A stretch of DNA of 64,000 nt from Lachnospiraceae bacterium UBA3282 (lineage in GTDB: Bacteria > Bacillota > Clostridia > Lachnospirales > Lachnospiraceae): positions 29,524-93,523 of the forward strand of contig DETS01000011.1 of NCBI GenBank assembly GCA_002361735.1, read 5' to 3'. Within the stretch, counting starts at the first letter, position 1, and the number at the start of each line of letters is the position of its first letter. The position numbers were made by a program, and so were the translations under genes. This document shows, in pieces, positions 9,290 to 17,560 of this stretch. A model generated the notes under the pieces. It was not told the DNA's origin, ran no database searches, and worked only from the letters and a program-made list of their open reading frames with translations.

Positions 9290-10513
9290 TTATTTGATGA
9301 TTTCGGTTACCCGAATACCAAAGCTTTCTTCGATTACTACTACTTCTCCTTTTGCAACAAACTTGCCGTTTACCAGCACATCGATCGGTTCGCCCGCGAT
9401 CTTGTCAAGCTCTATGATCGTTCCCGGCGCGAAATCCAGAATCTCCGAAATGGACCGTGAAGTCCTGCCAAGTTCCACTGTTACCTCAAGCGGCACATCC
9501 TTGATCAGCTCGATGTTCTCCTGACTCTGCATGGGATTGAAATCGGCTGCAAAGTTCTGGAACTGAACCGGCTGCACATTCATGCCCGGCTGCATCGGCA
9601 TCATCTGCGGCATTCCCATTTGGGGCATCATCTGCGGCATTCCCATCTGAGGCATCATCTGCATCTGACTCATATCCTGTGTCGGCATCGGCATTGGCAT
9701 CGGCTGCGGAGCCGGAGCTGCCGCTGCAGGCGCTGCCGCGGGTGCCGGAGCCGGTTCGGGTGCCGCTGCGGGTGCCGGTGTATCACTGTCTGCACCCTGA
9801 CTGACGATAAAGGTGTGGTAGATATCTTTTGCGAAATCCACCGGATATAACTGCATGATGGTGGAATCCACCAACTCATCGATCTGCATCCTAAAGGAGA
9901 TCTTAACAAAGGTTCCCTCCAGGAAATCAGCGATATCGCCACCCGACTTAAAGGCGGTCAGATCCACCAGACTTGCTTCCGGAGGACTGATGTCGATCAT
10001 CTTGCCAAGCATCGTAGAGAGCGAAGTTGCGGAAGACCCCATCATCTGATTCATCGCCTCGGAAATTGCCGAAAGATGAAGCTCTCCCAGCTCGCCGTCC
10101 GTATTCGTGCCGTCACCGCCCATCATCAGGTCAGTGATGACTTTGACGTCATGCTCCTTTAAGATCAGGATATTCGATCCATCCAATCCCTGTGTATACT
10201 TGATCAGGATAAATACGCAGGGCTTCTCGTAATCTTCCAGTACGTTTTTCCATGTCGCCATCTTGACCACAGGCGTCGTGATGTTGACCTTGCGGTTTAC
10301 AATGGAGAACAGGGTAGTCGCCGAGGCGCCCATGCTGATATTTGCGACTTCGCCGATGGCATCTTTCTCGCTTTCCGTAAGGAGCGATTCGTCGGCATCA
10401 GGTCCGTCAAACGCTGAGGTTTCTGCTGCATCCGTGACCGCATCATCACCCGATGAATCGTCTGTGCCGTTCAAGAGCGCGTTTATTTCGTCCTGTGATA
10501 ACATTCCGTCCAT
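9290..10513 (-). CDS. fliY: FliY, switch protein with CheC-type phosphatase and FliN domains
   Basis: A 407-residue FliY. The N-terminal peptide MDGMLSQDEI resembles the CheY-P binding peptide of FliM/FliY. The CheC-like region (about 40-240) has two copies of the E-x(3)-N phosphatase helix pattern, such as EVANIS and EAMNQM. A low-complexity linker (about 245-325) is rich in Ala/Pro and then Met/Pro/Gln, and the C-terminal SpoA/FliN domain (about 330-407) follows. FliY replaces FliN in the C-ring of Gram-positive bacteria and dephosphorylates CheY-P. It lies just after fliM. Confidence 0.95.
   Translation of the reverse strand: MDGMLSQDEINALLNGTDDSSGDDAVTDAAETSAFDGPDADESLLTESEKDAIGEVANISMGASATTLFSIVNRKVNITTPVVKMATWKNVLEDYEKPCVFILIKYTQGLDGSNILILKEHDVKVITDLMMGGDGTNTDGELGELHLSAISEAMNQMMGSSATSLSTMLGKMIDISPPEASLVDLTAFKSGGDIADFLEGTFVKISFRMQIDELVDSTIMQLYPVDFAKDIYHTFIVSQGADSDTPAPAAAPEPAPAPAAAPAAAAPAPQPMPMPMPTQDMSQMQMMPQMGMPQMMPQMGMPQMMPMQPGMNVQPVQFQNFAADFNPMQSQENIELIKDVPLEVTVELGRTSRSISEILDFAPGTIIELDKIAGEPIDVLVNGKFVAKGEVVVIEESFGIRVTEIIK
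9602..9655 (-). repeat. 27-nt tandem repeat in the FliY linker
   Basis: Two adjacent 27-nt units (9602-9628 and 9629-9655) that differ at only a few bases. They encode a nine-residue Met/Pro/Gln/Gly unit in the linker between the CheC-like and FliN domains. The unit length is a multiple of three, so copy changes would alter linker length without a frameshift. Confidence 0.85.
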
Positions 10514-10517
10514 GCTT

Positions 10518-11498
10518 TTACTCCCCCTCTCTAATCACCGAAGTAACTCTCACAGCGTTTTTATCCCGGCTGGTACCCGGAAGTGCGGTGAATTTCTTGA
10601 TATTACCCACATACACCGTAAGATCCTGTTCTACCTCGGTATCTAGTCTTATGATGTCCCCGCGTTGCAGATTCACAAAATCGGTGACTGATATGCTCGT
10701 CTTTCCCAGTACCGCCTTGACCGGAACATCCACTCTCTTGATGAGCGCCTCGACATACTCCTCGAAATTCTCCTCATTATGCTCCTGCAGATTCGCGTAC
10801 CAGTACTTCGTATTGAGCTTATCCATGACGCTCTCCAACGTGAAGAAGGGGAGACATACATTCATAAATCCTTCGACATCACCTATTTTCATATTTAAGG
10901 TGACGATTGCGATCATATCGCTGGGGGCGATGATCTGTGCGAACTGCGAATTCGTCTCGATGCGCTCCATCATGGGATTGATATCCGCCACGTTCTTCCA
11001 TGGCTCCCGCATGAGCTGCATACACACCACCATCATCTTCTCTATGATCGTCATTTCAATCTCAGTGAAATCTCTGGTCTTTTCCAGAGGATCCCCCGAG
11101 CCGCCGAGCATCCTGTCTATCATCGCAAATCCCAGCTGAGATGCCAGCTCTATCAGGATCGTACCTCCGAGCGGCTGGAAATTAACAACGCCCAGTATGA
11201 CAGGGTTTGACAATGAATTTGAAAATTCTGAGAATATGACCGTCTCGGAACTTGTCACCGAAACCTGTATATTCTTTCTCAGATACACCGGCATACTCGT
11301 GGAGAGCAGTCGGCCGTAATGCTCGTATATGATTTCCAACGTCCGCAGATGCTCTTTCGAGAACTTTGTAGGACGTTTGAAGTCGTAATCTTTTACTTTC
11401 TTATCATCTGCGTTATTTAATTCTTCGGTGTCCAGATCGCCGCTGCTTAAGGCAGCGAGCAGATTATCTATCTCACTCTGCGATAGTACCTCGCCCAC
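10518..11498 (-). CDS. fliM: FliM, flagellar motor switch protein
   Basis: A 326-residue FliM. The N-terminal CheY-P binding peptide LSQSEIDNLL is followed by the CheC-like middle domain with the GGxG loop (MLGGSGDPLE) and a C-terminal SpoA domain. FliM forms the C-ring with FliG and FliY and receives CheY-P. The start is GTG at 11498, with AGGAGG about 9 nt upstream and no ATG nearby. It follows fliL. Confidence 0.96.
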   Translation of the reverse strand: MGEVLSQSEIDNLLAALSSGDLDTEELNNADDKKVKDYDFKRPTKFSKEHLRTLEIIYEHYGRLLSTSMPVYLRKNIQVSVTSSETVIFSEFSNSLSNPVILGVVNFQPLGGTILIELASQLGFAMIDRMLGGSGDPLEKTRDFTEIEMTIIEKMMVVCMQLMREPWKNVADINPMMERIETNSQFAQIIAPSDMIAIVTLNMKIGDVEGFMNVCLPFFTLESVMDKLNTKYWYANLQEHNEENFEEYVEALIKRVDVPVKAVLGKTSISVTDFVNLQRGDIIRLDTEVEQDLTVYVGNIKKFTALPGTSRDKNAVRVTSVIREGE

Positions 11499-11536
11499 GA
11501 AAGTTCACCTCCTGTGGTAGTCATTTTATCTAAGTA

Positions 11537-12058
11537 CTATCCAAACATGATGTCACCAAAGGACACGTTATAGATAAACTTGGAATCAAACAGCTGTTGT
11601 ATTCTGCCTATGATCTCTTTCTTGATCATCTCCTGATTGTCGCGCGCCTCTTCCATTGTATACTGTGCAAACACGCCGTTGATCTCATCTTTAATCAGTC
11701 CCTCTCTCGTTGCCAGAACCTCTGCGGAGCCATATTCCTTATACCCCTCCGCCTTGGTATTGATCGAAAGGGTGATGGAAACGATACAGTAGTGATCCTT
11801 ATCATCCCCCTCGCTCTTTTTCAAAGGAATCGTCATATTATCAGCAAAAGAATAAGTTTCAGTGTCCGCCATCGAGACAACCTCCGCTCCGCCCTCGCTG
11901 CTCGCCGAAAGTTCCAGATCCATGGCTGCGGCAATGTTGTTTACCAATGCAGCGGTCTGTTTGGAAGCGCCGGTCACGCTGAACATCATGATCGCCGTAA
12001 GAACGACATTCACGATCATAAGTGCCAGAATAATAATGGAAATCAGATTCTTCTTCAT
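11537..12058 (-). CDS. fliL: FliL, basal-body/stator associated protein
   Basis: A 173-residue single-pass protein with a membrane segment at about residues 6-27. The extracytoplasmic domain has the FliL-type Ser-rich start and C-terminal conserved helix region. FliL surrounds and supports the stator units (known in other bacteria). It sits after motB and before fliM, the expected order. The start is ATG at 12058. Confidence 0.88.
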   Translation of the reverse strand: MKKNLISIIILALMIVNVVLTAIMMFSVTGASKQTAALVNNIAAAMDLELSASSEGGAEVVSMADTETYSFADNMTIPLKKSEGDDKDHYCIVSITLSINTKAEGYKEYGSAEVLATREGLIKDEINGVFAQYTMEEARDNQEMIKKEIIGRIQQLFDSKFIYNVSFGDIMFG

Positions 12059-12135
12059 AGCCTTTTGTTTCTCCTTCTATAGATATTCTAATAAATATTC
12101 TATCTATGATTTCATATGACTGAAAGCTCCTGAGA

Positions 12136-12960
12136 TCAATACGAGCTCATGGAGTTGTAAATCTTGATCTCTACTCTCCTGTTCTTTGCCCGTCCCTCGG
12201 GCGTCGCATTGTCGGCGATCGGAAGATATTCTCCCCTGCCCGCGTGTTTGATATTCGCCGGGTTTAAGTTTGTCACCGAAAGGATGTAGTCAAATACCGA
12301 AAGTGCACGCCCGGAACTCAACTCATTGTTATTCGAGTACTTCGCTCCCGACATGGGGACGTTGTCCGTGTGTCCCTCGATCTCAACCGTTCCCGTCGCG
12401 TACCGTTCCAAAATCAGTCCCACCTGATCGAGCACCGGCTTTGCTTCCTCTTTTAAGAGCGTCTGCCCCGAATCAAAGAGGATCGAACCCTTCAGCGTAA
12501 GCTGAACGAACTGGGAGGTGAACTGCACCTGAACCTCGTCCTGCATATTGCTCTCATCCACGGCTTCCTGGATCTTCTCCGCCAGTTTCTCGGATTCTTC
12601 CATCTGCGCTTCCTCGAGCTGTTCTTTCGCTTCTTCCGTTGAGGCATCCCGCCCCATATCCTCATCTACGGTCTGACCCTCGTCGAGCTTACCCGTACTG
12701 TTTATAAAATCATCCAGCACATTGAGCTGGCTGACACCGTTGCTGATCAGTTTTCCATCGCCGATCGCCTGTGCGCCCCCTTCAAATACGGAAAACGCCT
12801 GATTTAAAGATGCTACGATTGCCTCCTGCTTTGCCTCGTCCACACTGGACATCGCAAAGAGCAACACGAAGAAGCAGAGCAGAAGATTCATCAGATCACT
12901 GAATGTCGCCATCCACGCCGGTGAGCCTTTTGGCGGGTCTTCCTGCTTCTTCTTAGCCAT
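12136..12960 (-). CDS. motB: MotB, stator protein with OmpA-like peptidoglycan domain
   Basis: About 274 residues. A short basic N-terminus is followed by one membrane helix that begins with the proton-binding aspartate D22 in a SDLMNLLL context. A Glu/Gln-rich plug and linker region comes next, then an OmpA-family peptidoglycan-binding domain (GHTDNVP, NRRVEI). MotB anchors the proton-driven stator. An upstream in-frame GTG exists at 12969, but GGAGG lies 8 nt before the ATG at 12960, so I use that start. It overlaps the end of motA by 8 nt. Confidence 0.95.
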   Translation of the reverse strand: MAKKKQEDPPKGSPAWMATFSDLMNLLLCFFVLLFAMSSVDEAKQEAIVASLNQAFSVFEGGAQAIGDGKLISNGVSQLNVLDDFINSTGKLDEGQTVDEDMGRDASTEEAKEQLEEAQMEESEKLAEKIQEAVDESNMQDEVQVQFTSQFVQLTLKGSILFDSGQTLLKEEAKPVLDQVGLILERYATGTVEIEGHTDNVPMSGAKYSNNNELSSGRALSVFDYILSVTNLNPANIKHAGRGEYLPIADNATPEGRAKNRRVEIKIYNSMSSY

Positions 12961-13747
12961 TTTCTTCACCTCCGCTTTCGCCGGTGGAGCCTCTGTCCGC
13001 AGGCGCCAGGAAGGACTTCAGTTTCTCCTCGATGACACGGGGGTTCTCACCCGCCTGAATGGAAAGCAGGCCCTCGATCTCGATCTCCTTCACCATCATT
13101 TCCTCGTCGTTCTTACCTTTCAGCTTCGTGGCCACAGGCGCACAGATCCAGTTTGCGAGGACAGAACCGTAGAATGTTGTAATCAGGGCCGTTGCCATGT
13201 TAGGACCGACTGCCGCCAGATCGGAAAGGTCTTTCAGCATTAGGATCAAACCGATCAAGGTACCGATCATACCCCAGGCAGGACCCATGGCTCCCAAGTT
13301 TTCCCAGAAACCAATCTTTTCCTTATGCCTGCTCTCTACGCTGACAAGTTCCGTCTCCATGATGGCACGCACAAGCTCCGGATCGGTACCGTCCACGATC
13401 AATAGGATGCCCTTTTTCAAAAATTCGTCGTCGATATCGCTGGCTGCTTCCTCCAGGGAAAGCAGACCTTCCTTACGGGCGACGTTCGATAAGTCTATGA
13501 TCTTCTGAATGATCTCCGGTACGTTCATGACGGACGTCTTGAAGATCAGCGTTATGCTCTTTAATCCGGCAACGAAACTGTTCATGGAATAACTCGCCAT
13601 GACACAGCACAAAGCACCACCGAAGGTAATTAACGCCGAGGGGGCGTGCAGGAAACTGGCGACGGTAGCGAACGATTTTCCGAACACCATACCGAATATC
13701 ATCAGTGCCAAACACGCTAACAAACCGATTAATGAAGCTATATCCAT
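12953..13747 (-). CDS. motA: MotA, stator ion-channel protein
   Basis: A 264-residue MotA with four membrane segments and the large cytoplasmic loop between segments 2 and 3. The conserved MGPAWGMIGTLIGLI region lies in the third segment. It forms the proton channel with MotB and pushes on FliG. A charged C-terminal tail is encoded where the gene overlaps motB. The start is ATG at 13747, with only a weak purine-rich stretch upstream. Confidence 0.95.
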   Translation of the reverse strand: MDIASLIGLLACLALMIFGMVFGKSFATVASFLHAPSALITFGGALCCVMASYSMNSFVAGLKSITLIFKTSVMNVPEIIQKIIDLSNVARKEGLLSLEEAASDIDDEFLKKGILLIVDGTDPELVRAIMETELVSVESRHKEKIGFWENLGAMGPAWGMIGTLIGLILMLKDLSDLAAVGPNMATALITTFYGSVLANWICAPVATKLKGKNDEEMMVKEIEIEGLLSIQAGENPRVIEEKLKSFLAPADRGSTGESGGEENG

Positions 13748-13767
13748 ATGTATACACCCACTTTACA

Positions 13768-13953
13768 CTAGTCTGCAAAAATATCCTTTCTATACGATTT
13801 TACTAAATTTTTCACTTCTTGTCTACTTTCTTTTACAATTATTTTCCGACCGGTCGTCAAAGTCAGCACCGTATCAGGTGTTTCCTCCACAAGTTCCAGT
13901 AAATCGGGGTTGATCAGCACCTTGACGCCGTTGATCTTCGTGACCTCTATCAT
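13768..13953 (-). CDS. flbD: FlbD family small flagellar protein
   Basis: A 61-residue protein typical of the clostridial and bacillar FlbD/SwrD family: MIEVTKING at the start, then NPDLLELVEETPDTVLTL and a basic tail. SwrD of Bacillus subtilis supports stator torque and swarming (known). It is placed between flgE and motAB, as usual. It is the first gene after an internal terminator and a new sigma-A-type promoter. Confidence 0.92.
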   Translation of the reverse strand: MIEVTKINGVKVLINPDLLELVEETPDTVLTLTTGRKIIVKESRQEVKNLVKSYRKDIFAD

Positions 13954-14030
13954 ACGATACCTCCCCCTCTCCCGGAAAACCAGAATCCAACTGTAGCAGA
14001 AAATAAAAACAGAAGGTCTGCAACTTGTTT

Positions 14031-14059
14031 ATTTTACCACACATTTTCTCAAACTGCAA
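14031..14059 (-). promoter_or_regulatory. Putative sigma-A promoter for flbD-motAB and downstream genes
   Basis: On the minus strand a -35 box TTGCAG (14054-14059) stands 17 nt from a -10 box TAAAAT (14031-14036), with TGTG just before the -10. It lies between the flgE terminator and flbD, which gives it a clear purpose: separate transcription of the motor and export genes. Confidence 0.6.
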
Positions 14060-14115
14060 AAAAAATTTTTTCCAATCACAAAAAAATGCAAAAAATCCAT
14101 AATATACCATACCGT

Positions 14116-14146
14116 AAAAAAGGAGCTCCCGCCTCGCGGAAGCCCC
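14116..14146 (-). terminator. Rho-independent terminator after flgE
   Basis: On the minus strand an 11-bp stem with two G-U pairs (arms 14136-14146 and 14122-14132) closes a 3-nt loop. Six consecutive T residues (14116-14121) follow directly. It begins about ten bases beyond the flgE stop and would end or attenuate transcripts of the flgB-to-flgE segment. Confidence 0.85.
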
Positions 14147-14156
14147 TAACGATTGA

Positions 14157-16322
14157 TTATCTCTTAAGATTTACCAGCTCCTCCAGCATGGAGTCGGAGG
14201 TGGTGATGATACGGCTGTTTGCCTGGAAACCACGCTGTGTGGTGATCATCTCGGTAAACTCGCCCGCCAGATCGACGTTACTCATCTCCAGCACGCCGGA
14301 TTCCATGGAACCCTCGCCGTCCGAGGTGATATCGATACCGACGCCGTCGAACTCGCCGGAGTTCATGGTCGTGGAATAAAGGTTGTTGCCCGCCTTAGCA
14401 AGACCTGCCGCATTGGCAAACTTCGTCACCGCGATCTGTCCCAACAGCTTGGTCATGCCGTTATCGTAGGACGCTCTGATCTTACCGTCCGAGCCGACCT
14501 CCACGCCGATCAGCGCACCTTCCTTACGGCCTGCGCCGAGGTTGTTGGAGGAACCGTCGCCGCTGTCCATGGCAACGGTAGAAGTCTTACCGTTATTGAC
14601 ATTTCTCATCGTCCCAAAGTCGATGGAGGTGTCATGGAAATGCCCCAAATCTACGGTCGCGCCCGTCAGATCGGTAGCGGACCCCGCAAAGTCGAGGGTC
14701 GCAGCTCTCTGACCGTTGGAACCGATGTACACAAACTCACCGTTCTCGGTATCGAACACCAGCATATTGCCCTTATAGGACTCGTTCATCTCGATGCTCG
14801 CCTGCCCGTCAGGTGCAATGTAGTTAATGGTATACTTTACGGTCTCGGTGTCTTTCAGACCATACACCCGCTCCAGAATCGTGGTATAATTCGCCTCGGT
14901 CGCATCGATGGTCTCGGAAAGCTTTCCGGTCTTTTGGTTATAATTCAACTCTTTTGTCGGCTCAAATGCCGCGGAGAAACTCACATTCACCGTGCCGTCT
15001 TCATCCACTTCCACCTTGGTGACCGTCACCTTGCCGCTCGTCTGGGTCGCTGCACCGCCGCCACCGCCTGCTGCACCGCCGCCACCGCCTGCTGCACCGT
15101 CATTCTTTCCGGTCAGTTTTTCCAGAACTTTCGCCCAAGCATCAACACCACTTTTTTCATCCAAATAGACATCCTTCGCGGGATTGGCAGACTTATCGCT
15201 GTAATAATATTTTCCTTTATTATCGCCCTCTTTGATACGTACCAGCCCGTACTCCGACTTCAGCACTTCCTCGCTCAGTCCCGTAGAACCTTCCACAACC
15301 ACACTATTTTTCCCCGTCGGTGCTTTCTTTCCGTCCGTGATCTTCGTGGTATCCGTCTGCTTCTCTCCATCGATCTCAATAATCTTAAGATCTTCCGCCA
15401 GACTCATCATCGGATTCGCGGAAAAACCGATGAGAGAGTCCCCAAAGCTGTAGTCCACCTTAAAGTTTGCAGCGGCACCGCCTGTTACTGCAGGCGTATA
15501 GGTCACGCCCTGCGGCACATCGTACACCTTTGTGACTGGGTCCATATTGCCGCCGTTTCCGAAAGTAGCGATCTGATTGATGTTGCTCAGGTTATAGTAT
15601 TTCACCAGAGAAACGCCGTCTTCGTTTAAGATATCATCCAGTTCCACATAATAGTTACCATCCTGGCTCATCGCGTGGTAGCTGATCTTCGCGGTGTACT
15701 TATAGCCCAGCTGGTCAAAGAAACTAAAGGTTCTGACCAGACCGGCACTGCTGTGCACATCGGCGCAGTTCTTATCGAGGATACCCGACGCGGTACCCAG
15801 CGTGGTCGCCTCCGGGGGCGCCGTCATATTCTTCTGGTTCATGACCTGCAGAGCGGATACCGTATCGGAACGGATATCTCCGGTCTCGCCATCTACCTGC
15901 CAGCCCATCACGCGGTAGCCGGTACTCGCCATAACCAGATTGCCCGCGCCGTCAATGGTGAAGGAACCGTCTCTGGTGAAGAAGTTCTGGGAACCGCTGT
16001 TTACGATGAAGAAAGCTTCACCCGAAATCATTACGTCCCAAGGGTTGTTCGTAGACTGCGCGGAACCCTGTCTGGTGATGGCAGTGTTGATCGCTGCCGT
16101 CTTTGCGCCCAGACCGATCTGTCTGGCGTTCATACCGCCGCGGCCGGTGTCCGCGTTCGCGCCGGAAGCTGCCTGTGTCTGCTGATAGAGCAGATCGCTG
16201 AACACCATGTTCTGCGCCTTGTATGCTGTCGTGTTTACGTTTGCAATGTTGTTACCGATTACATCCATTCTGGTCTGATGGGTCTTAAGACCCGATACGC
16301 CAGAAAAAAGTGATCTCATCAT
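14157..16322 (-). CDS. flgE: FlgE, flagellar hook protein (long form)
   Basis: A 721-residue hook protein, much longer than the roughly 400 residues of enteric FlgE. The N-terminal FlgBB rod motif (MDVIGNNIANVNT) and C-terminal coiled region (EMITTQRGFQANSRIITT) are intact. The extra length lies in the central surface-exposed domains and includes a Gly/Ala-rich run near residues 410-425. Hook subunits polymerise into the universal joint. AGGAGG lies 10 nt before the first of two adjacent ATGs (16322 and 16319). A terminator follows. Confidence 0.95.
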   Translation of the reverse strand: MMRSLFSGVSGLKTHQTRMDVIGNNIANVNTTAYKAQNMVFSDLLYQQTQAASGANADTGRGGMNARQIGLGAKTAAINTAITRQGSAQSTNNPWDVMISGEAFFIVNSGSQNFFTRDGSFTIDGAGNLVMASTGYRVMGWQVDGETGDIRSDTVSALQVMNQKNMTAPPEATTLGTASGILDKNCADVHSSAGLVRTFSFFDQLGYKYTAKISYHAMSQDGNYYVELDDILNEDGVSLVKYYNLSNINQIATFGNGGNMDPVTKVYDVPQGVTYTPAVTGGAAANFKVDYSFGDSLIGFSANPMMSLAEDLKIIEIDGEKQTDTTKITDGKKAPTGKNSVVVEGSTGLSEEVLKSEYGLVRIKEGDNKGKYYYSDKSANPAKDVYLDEKSGVDAWAKVLEKLTGKNDGAAGGGGGAAGGGGGAATQTSGKVTVTKVEVDEDGTVNVSFSAAFEPTKELNYNQKTGKLSETIDATEANYTTILERVYGLKDTETVKYTINYIAPDGQASIEMNESYKGNMLVFDTENGEFVYIGSNGQRAATLDFAGSATDLTGATVDLGHFHDTSIDFGTMRNVNNGKTSTVAMDSGDGSSNNLGAGRKEGALIGVEVGSDGKIRASYDNGMTKLLGQIAVTKFANAAGLAKAGNNLYSTTMNSGEFDGVGIDITSDGEGSMESGVLEMSNVDLAGEFTEMITTQRGFQANSRIITTSDSMLEELVNLKR
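15051..15099 (-). repeat. 21-nt tandem repeat encoding a Gly/Ala run in FlgE
   Basis: Two full 21-nt units (15051-15071 and 15072-15092) plus a partial one. They encode alternating GGGGG and AA blocks within the central variable region of the hook protein. In-frame unit length means copy changes would only alter the length of a flexible loop. Confidence 0.85.
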
Positions 16323-16357
16323 AGTGAAATGACCTCCTTAATCTCCGATGGAACCGT

Positions 16358-16407
16358 CGTCCCCTCTGTCAGTCGGGGACGCTAAGCCTCCTGTAAGGTC
16401 CGGCTTA
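16358..16407 (-). other. Two adjacent RNA hairpins in the flgE leader
   Basis: Between the TIGR02530 gene and flgE the minus strand can form a stem of TAAGCC with GGCTTA (16402-16407 and 16383-16388). A 7-bp stem of CGTCCCC with GGGGACG (16375-16381 and 16358-16364) comes directly after. No U-run follows, so this is not a classic terminator. It ends about 35 nt before the flgE start codon. Confidence 0.5.
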
Positions 16408-16418
16408 TCGTTTACTCG

Positions 16419-16823
16419 TTACATGATTACGGCTCCGTCTATGTTTGTGAATACATTTTCATCGGTCTCCGTCTGATCCATCGCCGTGATGACCGTTTGA
16501 TTCGGCACGCTCACGATGAATGCGAGGGAATCCACAATGACCAACGATTCGTTTATCCCCTTCGCCGAAGCTTTTGCTGCACCCAGATTCAGGCGTTCCA
16601 CCTGCTCCTTAGTCAGCTCAATATTCCGGTCTGACAGACGGTTTGCCGCGTGCTTGGAAAATCTTACCTCTCCGGATTCCTGAATGACATCCGTCTTTTT
16701 TGTCAGGATATCCTGGAAGCTTAACGCTCCCTGGGCAAGCGCCGCGTCTTTCTTTCTGCCTGTGCCTAAATATTGATCCTGCAGCTGCGCTATGGAAGGG
16801 AAAGAATTGCCTTGTAGCTTCAT
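16419..16823 (-). CDS. Flagellar operon protein, TIGR02530 family
   Basis: A 134-residue protein matching the conserved small family found between flgD and flgE in Gram-positive flagellar operons. Its marker is the core FSKHAANRLSDRNIEL with following LNLGAAKASAKG. The family is probably involved in hook assembly, but its molecular role is not well defined. The start is ATG at 16823, preceded by GGAGGAG. Confidence 0.85.
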   Translation of the reverse strand: MKLQGNSFPSIAQLQDQYLGTGRKKDAALAQGALSFQDILTKKTDVIQESGEVRFSKHAANRLSDRNIELTKEQVERLNLGAAKASAKGINESLVIVDSLAFIVSVPNQTVITAMDQTETDENVFTNIDGAVIM

Positions 16824-16870
16824 CGTCTCTCCTCCTTGAGATAGCTGCCAGTTTCCGCCGTTTTCCTCTC

Positions 16871-17542
16871 TTAAGCTTCCTCAGTCTTCTGTGCGTTTGA
16901 GACTGCCACCAGATCTTTCATCTTCTTTACATACTTCTTCATGGTGTCAACCTGCTCGTCGGTCAGGAAACTCTTTTGATAATCGTTCATGCTCTGGTAC
17001 ATCTCGTCTAACTTCTCCACGTTTTCCCTGTCCGTGAGAGACAGATCTTCGATCTTGGGAAGTTTGTTGTAGATGTTTAACCAGTCCGCTCCCATCTTGT
17101 AGGCTTCCAGATACGTGGGATCCGCCACCGTGTCCAGATCATCCATGGAATACAGATCGCCGTTTACGGAAAGGTATGCCTTATTGCCTTCGTAAACCAC
17201 ATAGTCTACATTACCCTGTACCGTGGTCTCTCTGCCCTGAGAATCTTTTACTTTCAGAAGCACCGTCTCGCCCACAAGGCTGGATGCCCGGAAAAGATCC
17301 ATCGATGCGCTCATGTTCTGCATCTGCTCAAGCTCCGAGAAGGTTGCGTACTGCGAAATGTACTCGGTGTTTGACGTAGGCTCCAGGGGATCCTGATACT
17401 TCATCTGCGCCACCAGAAGCTGCAGGAAAGCATCCTTATCCAGAGTGTTGGAACCCTTTAACTTTTCCTTTTCCTTCGCCAGAGACGCCGCGGAATTGGA
17501 TTCCACGAACTTACCGTTCTCTACTTTCTGTACTACTCCCAT
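16871..17542 (-). CDS. flgD: FlgD, hook cap/scaffold protein
   Basis: A 223-residue FlgD. The conserved N-terminal region LDKDAFLQLLVAQMKYQDPL and the following SQYATFSELEQMQNM are intact, and a small beta domain and a helical C-terminal tail (about 160-223) follow. FlgD caps the growing hook and is needed for FlgE polymerisation. The helical tail is longer than in enteric FlgD. It stands between fliK and the TIGR02530 gene. Confidence 0.93.
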   Translation of the reverse strand: MGVVQKVENGKFVESNSAASLAKEKEKLKGSNTLDKDAFLQLLVAQMKYQDPLEPTSNTEYISQYATFSELEQMQNMSASMDLFRASSLVGETVLLKVKDSQGRETTVQGNVDYVVYEGNKAYLSVNGDLYSMDDLDTVADPTYLEAYKMGADWLNIYNKLPKIEDLSLTDRENVEKLDEMYQSMNDYQKSFLTDEQVDTMKKYVKKMKDLVAVSNAQKTEEA

Positions 17543-17560
17543 ACTTTCACTCCTTTTTTG

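Noticed and set aside
12960..12969. GTG start for motB at 12969
   Set aside because: The GTG lies inside the Shine-Dalgarno that serves the ATG at 12960.
16365..16400. Plus-strand sequence resembling the GGGACGCAAAGCC core of the c-di-GMP-I riboswitch
   Set aside because: The match is one short block. The upstream GGGCAAACC half and the tetraloop stem are missing, the GACG bases are in a different stem, and it would be antisense to flgE with no plus-strand gene downstream.
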